Shown: piece by piece, positions 1 to 7,629 of the stretch
Position numbering within the stretch: position 1 is the first letter of the stretch
Layout: each line of letters starts with the position of its first letter
NCBI GenBank assembly: GCA_001898625.1
Contig: MKUP01000030.1
Location: forward strand, 1 to 32,988
Direction: 5' to 3'
DNA: 32,988 nt
From: Burkholderiales bacterium 67-32
GTDB lineage: Bacteria > Pseudomonadota > Gammaproteobacteria > Burkholderiales > Burkholderiaceae_B
Program-made: the position numbers and the translations under genes
The notes under the pieces: model-generated
What the model was told of the DNA's origin: nothing
The model's input: only the letters and a program-made list of their open reading frames with translations
Database searches by the model: none

Positions 1-678
1 CGTGACTTCCCCGGCCGCCGCGAAGCGCTCGATGTGCACGTTCTGGTAGCCCAGTTCCTTGCAGGCCGCCTCGAAGGCATCCAGCATGGGCGTCGGCCCA
101 CAGCAGTAGAAGTGCGTGTCGGCCGGATGGCCGGCCAGCAACTCGCGCAGGTTGGGCGGGCAGCCCGCCTCATCGTCGAAGCGTGTCGTGACCTGGCCGC
201 CCGAGGCCACCAGTTCGTCGACGAAGGCCGCTTCGGTCTTGGTGCGGGCGCAGTAGAGCAGCTCCACCGGATTGGCAATCGCGCGCAGGCGGTTGTACAT
301 GCAGAAGATGGGCGTCACGCCGATGCCGCCGGCCAGCAGCACCGACTGCGCCGCCGACTCGTCCAGCTCGAAGTTGTTGCGGGGCGGCGCGATCTTGATG
401 GTCGAGCCCACACGCAGCTGTTCGTGCACGAAGCGCGAACCGCCGCGGCTGTTACGGTCGTTCAGCACGCCCACCACGTAGCGATGCCGCTCTTCGGGCG
501 AATTGAACAGCGAATAGCTGCGCACCAGGCCGTTGGGCAGATGCAGGTCGATGTGGGAGCCCGCGGCGAAGGCAGGCAGTTCCTCGCCCGTGGGCGAGCG
601 GAACTCGACACTGATGATGCCCTGCGCTTCAAGGCGGATGGCGTGAACCAGTACCGTAAGGAGTGAGCTGCTGTTCAT
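1..678 (-). CDS. PDR/VanB-family oxidoreductase (Rieske oxygenase reductase), partial
   Basis: Reductase that would pass electrons from NAD(P)H through a flavin and a 2Fe-2S centre to the Rieske oxygenase encoded upstream. The 226 visible residues begin MNSSSLLTVLVHAIRLE and show the flavin-binding RSYS motif (residues 53-56), the nucleotide-binding GGIGVTP motif (117-123) and the CGPTPM motif (193-198), in the order usual for phthalate dioxygenase reductase and VanB. The C-terminal plant-type ferredoxin domain lies beyond the window edge, so the gene is truncated by the window and not by mutation. The ATG at 678 is 20 bp downstream of the Rid-family gene and fits the end of the same operon. 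Family assignment is firm; the electron partner is inferred from position. Confidence 0.9.
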   Translation of the reverse strand, partial: MNSSSLLTVLVHAIRLEAQGIISVEFRSPTGEELPAFAAGSHIDLHLPNGLVRSYSLFNSPEERHRYVVGVLNDRNSRGGSRFVHEQLRVGSTIKIAPPRNNFELDESAAQSVLLAGGIGVTPIFCMYNRLRAIANPVELLYCARTKTEAAFVDELVASGGQVTTRFDDEAGCPPNLRELLAGHPADTHFYCCGPTPMLDAFEAACKELGYQNVHIERFAAAGEVT

Positions 679-698
679 GAAAGGGTCGAAAAAAACGG

Positions 699-1118
699 TT
701 ATGCGTCGGCACGCAGGGCGATGTCGAGCCGCGCAAACGCATCGATCTCCACGGTCAGTCCGGGAAAAACGAGGCCACGCACCTCGACCAACGTGGAACA
801 CGGATAAGGCGACTGGAAGAACTCCTTGCGGGCCCTTCCGACTTCATCCTTGTCCTGAATGTTCGTCACGTAAATCACCAGTTTATAAATATTTTGCACC
901 CCTCCGCCAGCGGCCTCGACCAAAGCTCGGATTTTGCCTAGCACAATCAGGGTTTGTTCGTAGGTGCCGAGGGGCGCGGCGGCCGTCGATTCCGGGTTGG
1001 CCGTCATGCCCGACATCGAGATTTCATTGCCCAGGACCAGGCAATTGGACCAGGTGGCCGTCTCGCGCTCGAGCACCGACGGCGCGATGACGCGGCGCGC
1101 CGCCGCGCCGCCGCTCAC
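699..1118 (-). CDS. Rid (RidA/YjgF/YER057c/UK114) family protein
   Basis: Small trimeric-type Rid protein of 139 residues. Classical RidA hydrolyses reactive enamines and imines, and relatives include 2-aminomuconate deaminases of aminoaromatic catabolism. The GTG start at 1118 overlaps the Rieske gene stop (GTGA), which shows translational coupling and rules out the longer open frame inside the Rieske gene. Visible Rid features are the GTYEQT segment near residue 51 and the C-terminal PCSTLVEVRGL segment (106-116). In classical RidA the second segment carries the catalytic arginine (PARSCVEV in E. coli); here the aligned residue is Ser108. It is therefore probably one of the Rid subfamilies without general imine-deaminase activity, with a specialised role in this pathway. 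The specific reaction is unknown. Confidence 0.88.
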   Translation of the reverse strand: MSGGAAARRVIAPSVLERETATWSNCLVLGNEISMSGMTANPESTAAAPLGTYEQTLIVLGKIRALVEAAGGGVQNIYKLVIYVTNIQDKDEVGRARKEFFQSPYPCSTLVEVRGLVFPGLTVEIDAFARLDIALRADA

Positions 1119-2134
1119 GCCGTCTTCCCTTTCAGTTGCTCGAACTGCTCGGTCGCCAGGTTGCGCAGGTGGCGGCGCAGGCGGACCAGTCCGATGTCGT
1201 GCTGGTACAGGTTCTCGCGCTGGTTGGCGTCGGGCTCCATGACTTCCAGCACTTCGCGGTCCTGCTCCAGCACCGCCCAGTGGCGCGCTTCCAGCCGGTT
1301 GCGGTACAGGAACTGCCACGCGTGGCGCTGCCAGCCCGAGACCTTGCGGCAGCGCCAGTGGAACACGGCGGCCAGGTTCTCGGAGATCGGGGTGTAGGTA
1401 CCGACGATGGCGAAGCTGCCGCCGGGGCCGCCGGTGGACGGATACGGAATCTCGAGCCGCAGCCAATGCAGGCCGGTGTTGGCCCACTCGGTCCAGTCGA
1501 AGTTCACGCCGCGCTGGCCCTTCTTCTCGAAGACGAAGCCGTGCTCGGTGTCGCGCACGCCGAAATCGGCCACCGAAGAACCTTCGGCCATCGAGTGCGA
1601 CTGCTTGTGCAGGTAGGTCCCGTGCATCGGGTCCATGACGTTGTCGATGACGTAGCGATAGTCGCCGCGCCATTCGGTGTAGCACAGGAAGGCGGCGTAC
1701 TCGTCCGAGACCAGTTCTTCCGGCAGCGTGAACTCGGGCGCCTCGTCGACGTTGGTGGCCGAGTTGTACAGGAACACCGCGCCGTTGCGCTCGGCCACGT
1801 GGAAGGAACGCGCGGCGCGCTTGCCTTCCAGGCTGCAGCCGGGGCTGCCCGGCACGTTGGTCACCACGCCGTCGGCGCGCACCTGCACGCCGTGGTAGCC
1901 GCAGGCGATGCGGTCGCCCAGCAGGATGCCGCGCGACAAGGGCGCGCCGCGGTGCGGGCAATGGTCTTCCAGCGCATACAGCTTGCCGGCCTCGTCGCGC
2001 CAGAACACCAGCTTCATGCCCAGGCGACGCAGCGACACGGGCTTGTCGGCGATGAAGTTGGACGGACAGATCGCGTACCAGGTGTCTTTCAGGCCGTTCG
2101 CGAGCAGGGTGTCGGGGCTATCGATCTTGATCAT
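1115..2134 (-). CDS. Rieske non-haem iron oxygenase, single alpha-type subunit (phthalate dioxygenase/VanA-like)
   Basis: Oxygenase component that would hydroxylate or demethylate an aromatic substrate using electrons from the reductase at the end of the operon. The 339-residue protein has an N-terminal Rieske domain with ligands C59, H61, C78 and H81 (CPH and CGYH). The mononuclear iron site follows as D168-x2-H171-x4-H176, in which D168 would be the bridging Asp and the two histidines the ligands; D313 is a plausible third ligand. The length and lack of a beta-subunit gene match the phthalate dioxygenase, vanillate demethylase and toluenesulfonate monooxygenase group, not the biphenyl or naphthalene type. 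The ATG at 2134 has a GGAG ribosome site. The substrate cannot be read from the sequence. Confidence 0.92.
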   Translation of the reverse strand: MIKIDSPDTLLANGLKDTWYAICPSNFIADKPVSLRRLGMKLVFWRDEAGKLYALEDHCPHRGAPLSRGILLGDRIACGYHGVQVRADGVVTNVPGSPGCSLEGKRAARSFHVAERNGAVFLYNSATNVDEAPEFTLPEELVSDEYAAFLCYTEWRGDYRYVIDNVMDPMHGTYLHKQSHSMAEGSSVADFGVRDTEHGFVFEKKGQRGVNFDWTEWANTGLHWLRLEIPYPSTGGPGGSFAIVGTYTPISENLAAVFHWRCRKVSGWQRHAWQFLYRNRLEARHWAVLEQDREVLEVMEPDANQRENLYQHDIGLVRLRRHLRNLATEQFEQLKGKTA

Positions 2135-2144
2135 GGCGGACTCC

Positions 2145-2375
2145 TCAGGCGGTCTCGGCCAGGCGGGCCAGTTCGGATTGCAGCAGGTCCTCGGTCCAGG
2201 GCACGCCGTTGGGCGCCGGAGGGCCGGCGTGGTTCAGGTATTCGACGATGGGCGCGAGCTCATGCTTGCCCGCCGCGAAGGCGCGCTCGAGCGAATCGCC
2301 CAGCAGGCTTTCCCACTCGCTGGGCGTGCGGCGACGTGCCTGATGCGGGTCCAGATAACGGTCTTGTTGCATCAT
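2145..2375 (-). CDS. Small uncharacterised protein, possible recombinase-like helix-turn-helix fold
   Basis: Protein of 76 residues, soluble and charged, with no signal peptide. The PNGVPWTEDLLQSELARLA end resembles the short helical domain found in serine recombinases, and I recall such proteins being named recombinase-like helix-turn-helix proteins; that name is from memory and not verified. It sits between the 107-residue protein and the Rieske gene. The ATG at 2375 overlaps the upstream stop (ATGA), but the GGAGG sequence is only 3 bases from it, so the second ATG at 2372 (spacing 6) may be the true start. Its position inside the operon suggests an accessory of the oxygenase, or a small regulator. 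Its function is unknown. Confidence 0.75.
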   Translation of the reverse strand: MMQQDRYLDPHQARRRTPSEWESLLGDSLERAFAAGKHELAPIVEYLNHAGPPAPNGVPWTEDLLQSELARLAETA

Positions 2376-2695
2376 TTACCTCCGTTGCGTACGCGTTCGC
2401 GGATGCGTTCGCGAACGGGAACAAAGTCATAAGTGGGATAGCACTCGGTGCGGAATACCCCCCAGGCCGAGCGCTCGAGTTCGACGTTGACCGTGGCCAG
2501 CAGATGCGGCGGCACCTCGAGCGTCACGATCTGCCCCAGCCCCATCGCCACGGTCCAGGACACGATCTTCACGCCCTCGGGCGGGAACCGCTCCCACCAG
2601 TCGGCTTCCTTCAGCTTGGTCTGGACCGCGTCCAGATTGTTCGACTGATTGTGCTTGAGCAGCACGGTCAACATCACGCTCGCCGGCTCGGCCAT
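2372..2695 (-). CDS. Conserved-looking 107-residue protein of unknown function in the catabolic operon
   Basis: I do not recognise a named family with certainty. The ATG at 2695 lies 8 bp after the dioxygenase gene stop with an AGGGG ribosome site; the longer open frame would run back inside that gene and is not credible. The protein begins MAEPASVMLTVLLKHNQ and alternates beta-strand-like stretches (residues 7-14, 42-60) with amphipathic helices, followed by a Trp/Tyr-rich end (AWGVFRTECYPTYDF). That pattern would suit a small ferredoxin-like alpha/beta barrel such as Dabb or muconolactone-isomerase folds; this is inference. The stop overlaps the start of the 76-residue gene by 4 bp, so the two are translationally coupled and probably work together. 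Confidence 0.8.
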   Translation of the reverse strand: MAEPASVMLTVLLKHNQSNNLDAVQTKLKEADWWERFPPEGVKIVSWTVAMGLGQIVTLEVPPHLLATVNVELERSAWGVFRTECYPTYDFVPVRERIRERVRNGGK

Positions 2696-2703
2696 GGTCG
2701 CCC

Positions 2704-3663
2704 CTACTTCTTTTCGGTTAAGAACTTGCCATCCGGCGCCTTGGCGTTCTTCTGGCGGCGGGTATTGCCATCCAGGCCGCCATCGATCGCCCATTCGGCG
2801 AAAACCGTCGGGCCGGGCTCGAAATCGCGGGCCTCCCATTCGGCATCCAGGTAGTCGTCGTCGGCGTAGTACTCGATCAGGCCACCGCCCGGGAAATTGA
2901 AGTACCAGAAGTAGGCCGACGAAATCGGATGCCGGCCCGGGCCGAGCTGCGTGCTCCAGCCATCGCGGGCCATCGCCATGCCGCCGCCGAACACCTCGTG
3001 GATGTCGCGCACGGCGAACGCCACGTGGTTCAGGCCGGCGCGCGGCTGCGGCGGCTGCAGCAGGAACAGGTCGTGGTGGCCGCCCTCGGGCGCGCAGCGC
3101 AGGAAAGCGCCTTTGCCCGGATAGCGGTCGGAAGCCACGAAACCGAAGTTATCGGTATAGAACTGCTCGCAGGCTTTCACATCCTTGACGAAGAACACCA
3201 CATGCCCGACTTCGATGGGGGTGGCGCGCTCGTAGATCGGGCTGCGCTCGTTGCGGCGAGCCTTGGTGCCCCAGGTGTTCATGCCCGGGCTGTCGAGATC
3301 GAGATCGATCTTGCGGGTGGTCTGGAAACGCACGGCCAAGCCGTTGGGATCGGTACAACCGACCCGGCCGCCTTCGTTCACGTAGCCCGGCTTGTCCTTC
3401 AGGCGAGCCGCGAAACGCTCCAGCACTTCGTCGCTGGACACGCCCCACACCACTTCACGCAGCGTCGGGCCGTCCTCGATCGCCGGCGGCAGGCCCGGGA
3501 AATCGGTGGTCTTCACGATCACCCGGCATTTGTTCATCGACTCGAACACCAGCGACTTGTCCGTTTCCTCGGCAAGCGTCAGGCCCCAGTCGGACAGGAA
3601 CTTCCTGCAGGCGGCCAGATCGTCAGCGCCGTAGGTGATTTCGTCTATACCCAATACGTCCAT
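2704..3663 (-). CDS. VOC-superfamily type I extradiol ring-cleavage dioxygenase
   Basis: Probable Fe(II) dioxygenase that opens a catechol-type ring next to its hydroxyls. The 319-residue protein has two vicinal-oxygen-chelate modules, an N-terminal non-catalytic one (about 1-120) and a C-terminal one (about 150-270), as in BphC. The iron ligands are visible as H154 (EVGHVVFF), H213 (LNHVAF) and E264 (LIEYY). Active-site residues found in BphC-type enzymes also appear: His196/197, H245 and a Tyr at 251 or 254. The intact metal triad argues for a real dioxygenase and against a non-metal VOC relative. The ATG at 3663 has an AGGAG site. It lies 14 bp after the aldehyde dehydrogenase gene. The exact catechol substrate is unknown. 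Confidence 0.88.
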   Translation of the reverse strand: MDVLGIDEITYGADDLAACRKFLSDWGLTLAEETDKSLVFESMNKCRVIVKTTDFPGLPPAIEDGPTLREVVWGVSSDEVLERFAARLKDKPGYVNEGGRVGCTDPNGLAVRFQTTRKIDLDLDSPGMNTWGTKARRNERSPIYERATPIEVGHVVFFVKDVKACEQFYTDNFGFVASDRYPGKGAFLRCAPEGGHHDLFLLQPPQPRAGLNHVAFAVRDIHEVFGGGMAMARDGWSTQLGPGRHPISSAYFWYFNFPGGGLIEYYADDDYLDAEWEARDFEPGPTVFAEWAIDGGLDGNTRRQKNAKAPDGKFLTEKK

Positions 3664-3677
3664 TTGGCTCTCCTACC

Positions 3678-5156
3678 TCAGTTTGCCCAAGGCAAAGGAT
3701 TTTGATTCATGCCCCAGTACATGCCCTTCTGTTCCATGTACTGCAGGATGCCGAGTCGGCCCTTCTCGCGGCCGAGGCCGCTGTCGCGCCAGCCGCCGAA
3801 CGGCGTGGAGATCGAGAAGAACTTGTAGGTGTTGATCCACACCGTACCGGCCTGCACGGCGCGGCCGACGCGCCAGGCGCGCTTGTAGTCGCCCGTCCAG
3901 ATGCCGGCCGCCAGCGCGTACACGCTGTCGTTGGCCTGCTCGATCAGGTTCTCTTCGTTGTCGAAGGGCATCGCCACCAGCACCGGCCCGAAGATTTCCT
4001 CCTGGCTGATGCGCGCCTGGTTGTCCAGGCCCTCGATGATGGTCGGGCGATAGAAATAGCCCTTGTCGTAGATGCCGCCTTCCGGACGCTGGCCGCCGGT
4101 GCGGATGCGGCCGCCCTCGGACACGCCCAGTTCGACGTAGCGCTCGATCGACTCGCGATGGCGGCCGGTGATGAGCGGGCCCATCTGGGTGCGCTCGTCG
4201 GCGGGGTCGCCCACGCGCAGCGCCGCGGCACGCTGGGTCAGCCGGTCCAGGAACTGCTCATAGATGGACGAGGCGACGAACAGGCGCGACCCGGCGATGC
4301 AGGACTCGCCCGACGAACTGAAGATGCCGTACAGCACGCCGTTGACGGCATGGTCCAGGTCGGCGTCCTCGAACACCATGGTGGGCGACTTGCCGCCCAG
4401 TTCCAGCGACACCGGCATCATCTTGTCGGCCGCGATGTGGGCGATGTGCCGGCCGGTGGTCGTGCCGCCGGTGAAGGACACCCGCTTGACCAGCGGATGC
4501 TTGGTGATGGCGTCGCCGATGACCGAGCCCTTGCCGGGCAGCACGCTGATGATGCCCTTGGGCACGCCGGCTTCCTCGCAGATGGCGGCCAGGTCCAGCG
4601 CCATCAGCGGCGTGACTTCGGCGGGCTTGACCACGAGGGCGTTGCCGGCGGCCAGCGCCGGAGCCATCTTCTGGGCCTCGCTGGCGATGGGCGAGTTCCA
4701 CGGGGTGATGGCGGCCACCACGCCCATGGGGTCGTACACGCTCATGGACATGTAGTCGCCACGCGACGGGGTGATGACTTCCTCCAGCGTCTCGCAGGCG
4801 GCGGCGAAGAACTGGAAGGTGCCGGCCGCGCTGGCCACCAGCGCGCGCGTCTCGCTGATGGGCTTGCCGTTGTCCAGGCGCTGGCGCTGGGCCAGGTCTT
4901 CGGCGCGCTCGCGGATCAGTTGCGCGATCCGGTACAGCACGGCGGCGCGCTCGTGCGGCTTGCGCTGGGCCCAGCCGCTGGTGCGGAAGGCCTGGTGCGC
5001 GCCCTGGATCGCCTCTTCGACGTCATCCAGGCTGGCCGCGTTCAGGTAGGCCACGGGCTCGCCGGTGGCCGGATAGAGCGTGGCGTAGCGTTCGCCGCCG
5101 CCCTCGCGCCAGACGCCGGCGACGCAGATGGGAAGGTTCTTGTCGGAGATCAACAT
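3678..5156 (-). CDS. NAD(P)-dependent aldehyde dehydrogenase
   Basis: Oxidises an aldehyde to its acid. The 492-residue length is normal for the family. Conserved residues are N154 (TPWNSP), K177 (VVKPAE), the FTGGTTTG turn near 228-235, general base E252 (LELGGKSP) and catalytic nucleophile C286 (GESCIAGS). It follows the ThDP enzyme gene by 3 bp, so the likely substrate is the aldehyde made by that decarboxylase, or a semialdehyde from ring cleavage; 2-hydroxymuconate and 2-aminomuconate semialdehyde dehydrogenases belong to the same superfamily. Whether it uses NAD or NADP cannot be decided by eye. Confidence 0.93.
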   Translation of the reverse strand: MLISDKNLPICVAGVWREGGGERYATLYPATGEPVAYLNAASLDDVEEAIQGAHQAFRTSGWAQRKPHERAAVLYRIAQLIRERAEDLAQRQRLDNGKPISETRALVASAAGTFQFFAAACETLEEVITPSRGDYMSMSVYDPMGVVAAITPWNSPIASEAQKMAPALAAGNALVVKPAEVTPLMALDLAAICEEAGVPKGIISVLPGKGSVIGDAITKHPLVKRVSFTGGTTTGRHIAHIAADKMMPVSLELGGKSPTMVFEDADLDHAVNGVLYGIFSSSGESCIAGSRLFVASSIYEQFLDRLTQRAAALRVGDPADERTQMGPLITGRHRESIERYVELGVSEGGRIRTGGQRPEGGIYDKGYFYRPTIIEGLDNQARISQEEIFGPVLVAMPFDNEENLIEQANDSVYALAAGIWTGDYKRAWRVGRAVQAGTVWINTYKFFSISTPFGGWRDSGLGREKGRLGILQYMEQKGMYWGMNQNPLPWAN

Positions 5157-5159
5157 GGT

Positions 5160-6839
5160 TCAGGCTCCCGCCTTGTCGGTCGCGGCCTTGACCGGGGGAC
5201 CCGCGAACTTGGTGTTGAAGCCGCCGACCGACAGCATGTCGATCTCGACGATGAACGGCCCCTTGGCGGCCAGGCCCTGCTTGAGCGCGCCTTCCAGCTC
5301 GTCCAGGTTCCTGACGCGGGCATGGCCCAGGCCCATGGCCTGGGTCAGCAGCGCGTAGTCCGGCGTGTGCAGCTGCACGTAGTGCTTGCGTCCGCCATAG
5401 ACGGCGTCCTGGATGTTCTTGATGACGCCGTACGCCTGGTCGTTCATCAGGACGATCAGCATGTCGGCCTGCTCCTGCACGGCCGTCGCCAGCTCGCCCA
5501 GGTTCAGGATGAAGCCGCCGTCGCCGGCCAGCGTAAAGGTCTTCTTGCCCGAGCCGCTCACGGCCGCGCCCACGGCGGCGCCCACGCCCATGGCCAGGCC
5601 CAGGCCGATGCCGCCGCCCAGGGCGTGCACACCGGCCTTGGAATCATGCAGGCACGGCAGGCGGTTGCCCCAGATGCTGTTGGACAGCGTGACGTCGCGC
5701 ACCCAGTTGAAGGACTCGCCCACCACGGATTGCAGGGTGTCGATGAGCCTGGTGTAGGGGCCGACGTCGTCGCGCAGCTTGGCCATCGCGCCCTGCTTGG
5801 CGGACTGGATGTCGTCCAGGAACTTGGGGTCGGCCGACATCTTGCCTTCCAGGCGGTCGGCCAGGCCCTTGAGCGCCAGGGTGGCATCGCCGTTGACGAA
5901 GAAATCGGTCGTGTAGGCACGGCCGTCCGCCTGCGAATCGGCATCGATGCGGTAGCGGGTGGCGGGCAGCTTGATCGCGTACTTCAGCGTCTCGTTGCTG
6001 CGCAGGCGCGAGCCGACCACGAGCAGCGCGTCCACGGTCTGGTAGAGGTTCTCGACCGGCTTGGCGACCGTGAACGAACCCAGGCAGGCCGGATCGTTTT
6101 CCGGGATCACGCCGCGGCCCTGCGTGCTGGTGATCACGCCGAAGCCCATCTTGACCAGGCGGCGGACCTGCTCGCCGGCCTGACGGGCGCCACCGCCCAG
6201 CCACAGCAGCGGACGCCTGGCCTGGGCCAGGCGCTGGGCCAGTTCGTCCAGCGCGGCCTCGGACGGCACCAGCGCCGCCACGGGCAGCGGGCTCAGGTCG
6301 GCGGGCTCGTCGATCAGGGCGGCCTGCACGTCGATGGGGATCTCGATGCTGACCGGGCCGGTGGGGGCTGTCATGGCGATCTGCACGGCGCGCTTGACGA
6401 TGCCGATGGCGGTCTCGGGCGTGCGGATGCGGAAGGCGGCCTTGGACACCGCCTGCAGCATGTCGAGCTGGTGGTTGGCTTCGTGGATGAAGCCCAGGTT
6501 CTGGTCCAGGTAGGGGCTGTCGATCTGGCCGGTCAGGTGCAGCAGCGGCGTGCCGGCGGTGATGGCCTCGACCATCGAGCCGGCGGCATTGCCGGCGGCG
6601 GTGCCGGTGCTGGTCACGGTCACGCCCAGGCCGCCGGTGGTGCGGGCATAGGCATCGGCCATGTTGGTCGCGCCGGCCTCGCCGCGGGCCATGACGAAGC
6701 GGATGTTGCCGCGTTCGCCGAAGGCATCCAGGATGGGCATGTTGTGGATCGAGATGACCCCGAATGCCGCCTTGACGCCGCAGTTCTCGAGGAACTGCGC
6801 AATGGCTGCGCCGACGGTGATACGGTTGACATTAGGCAT
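5160..6839 (-). CDS. Thiamine-diphosphate-dependent enzyme (2-oxoacid decarboxylase/acetolactate synthase-like)
   Basis: A 559-residue member of the family holding acetolactate synthase, benzoylformate decarboxylase and related enzymes. It has an N-terminal pyrimidine-binding domain with the catalytic Glu at 54 (ARGEAGATNMADAYA), a central domain (about 190-330) and a C-terminal diphosphate-binding domain with GDG at 439-441 and the closing Asn near 466 (LMNDQAYG). The ATG at 6839 overlaps the SDR gene stop by 8 bp and has a GGAGG site; an in-frame upstream ATG at 6905 lies inside the SDR gene and is rejected. Being next to an aldehyde dehydrogenase suggests decarboxylation of a 2-oxoacid intermediate to an aldehyde. 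No small regulatory subunit gene is present, which argues against a biosynthetic acetolactate synthase. Confidence 0.88.
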   Translation of the reverse strand: MPNVNRITVGAAIAQFLENCGVKAAFGVISIHNMPILDAFGERGNIRFVMARGEAGATNMADAYARTTGGLGVTVTSTGTAAGNAAGSMVEAITAGTPLLHLTGQIDSPYLDQNLGFIHEANHQLDMLQAVSKAAFRIRTPETAIGIVKRAVQIAMTAPTGPVSIEIPIDVQAALIDEPADLSPLPVAALVPSEAALDELAQRLAQARRPLLWLGGGARQAGEQVRRLVKMGFGVITSTQGRGVIPENDPACLGSFTVAKPVENLYQTVDALLVVGSRLRSNETLKYAIKLPATRYRIDADSQADGRAYTTDFFVNGDATLALKGLADRLEGKMSADPKFLDDIQSAKQGAMAKLRDDVGPYTRLIDTLQSVVGESFNWVRDVTLSNSIWGNRLPCLHDSKAGVHALGGGIGLGLAMGVGAAVGAAVSGSGKKTFTLAGDGGFILNLGELATAVQEQADMLIVLMNDQAYGVIKNIQDAVYGGRKHYVQLHTPDYALLTQAMGLGHARVRNLDELEGALKQGLAAKGPFIVEIDMLSVGGFNTKFAGPPVKAATDKAGA

Positions 6840-7629
6840 GACGGCAAACCCCTCCGGAAATATCGATATGGCTGCCCGTCGTGTAGGAAGACAAGGGCGT
6901 GGCAAGGAAGAAAATGGCCCGCGCGGGCTCTTCGGGACGGCCGAGGCGGCCCAGCGGAATCTGTTTTTCGGCGGCGATGCGGCCCGTCCATTGCTCCCAG
7001 GTCAGCGCGCGGTCCTTGCGCTCCTCGTAGCGGCGGCGCCATTGGCCCGACTCCACCAGGCCCAGCAGGATGCCGTTCACACGGATATGCTTGGGAGCCA
7101 GTTCGAATGCCAGCGAGCGCACCAGGTTGTGGATGCCGGCGCGCGCGGCCGAGGTGGCCACCATGTGCGGTTCGGGTTGGATGGCCAACAGCGAGTTCAC
7201 GCACACGATCGCGGCATCCTCGCTCAGCTCCAGCTGCGGGATGAAGGCGCGGGTCGGGTTGATGACCGAAAAGAACTTCAATTGGACTTCGTCCAGCCAG
7301 GCCGAGTTCTCGGTGCTGGCGAACGTCGACACGCGGCCCTGGCCGGCGTTGTTGACCAGGATGGACGCCGTGCCCAGCTCGCGCTGCACCTGGGCGGCGA
7401 AGGCCTCGACCTGTTCGGGCACCAGCACGTCGCAGCGGGCCGCGAGGATGCGGGCGCCGGGAAAGCGGGCCAAGAGGCCTTCCTTGGCCTGGCTGAGCTT
7501 GTCCTCGTTGCGGCCGCAGAAGGCGACCGCCGCGCCGGCTTCCAGCAGCAAGCCGACCGTCGCGAGACCGATGCCCGAGGTTCCCCCCGTGACGACGGCG
7601 ACTTTCCCGTCAAGCTTATACATAGTCAT
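6832..7629 (-). CDS. Short-chain dehydrogenase/reductase with a replaced catalytic Tyr-Lys pair
   Basis: A 265-residue protein with a complete Rossmann fold: TGGTSGIG at 14-21 for the cofactor, NNAG at 93-96, and a C-terminal TGSHIDISGG. The active-site Ser is present at 146, but the positions that should carry Tyr and Lys (S-x12-Y-x3-K) hold Thr159 and Arg163 (ATSAARAG). I checked this against the DNA and the frame is intact. Either it uses unusual chemistry or it is a non-catalytic or binding member. The ATG at 7629 shares one base with the IclR stop (TAATG); Met3 is an alternative start. It is the first enzyme gene after the regulator. Family certain, activity uncertain. Confidence 0.9.
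   Translation of the reverse strand: MTMYKLDGKVAVVTGGTSGIGLATVGLLLEAGAAVAFCGRNEDKLSQAKEGLLARFPGARILAARCDVLVPEQVEAFAAQVQRELGTASILVNNAGQGRVSTFASTENSAWLDEVQLKFFSVINPTRAFIPQLELSEDAAIVCVNSLLAIQPEPHMVATSAARAGIHNLVRSLAFELAPKHIRVNGILLGLVESGQWRRRYEERKDRALTWEQWTGRIAAEKQIPLGRLGRPEEPARAIFFLATPLSSYTTGSHIDISGGVCRHA

Noticed and set aside
5160-6839. Biosynthetic acetolactate synthase (ilvB/ilvI)
   Set aside because: No ilvN/ilvH partner or ilvC follows, and it is embedded in a catabolic operon; only the general family is supported.
3702-7244. Very long open frame on the plus strand (over 1,100 codons), and similar long frames at 1136-2854 and 27271-29427
   Set aside because: They are antisense to genes with clear family motifs, have His/Gly/Ala/Arg-rich translations with no domain, and arise from third-position GC bias.
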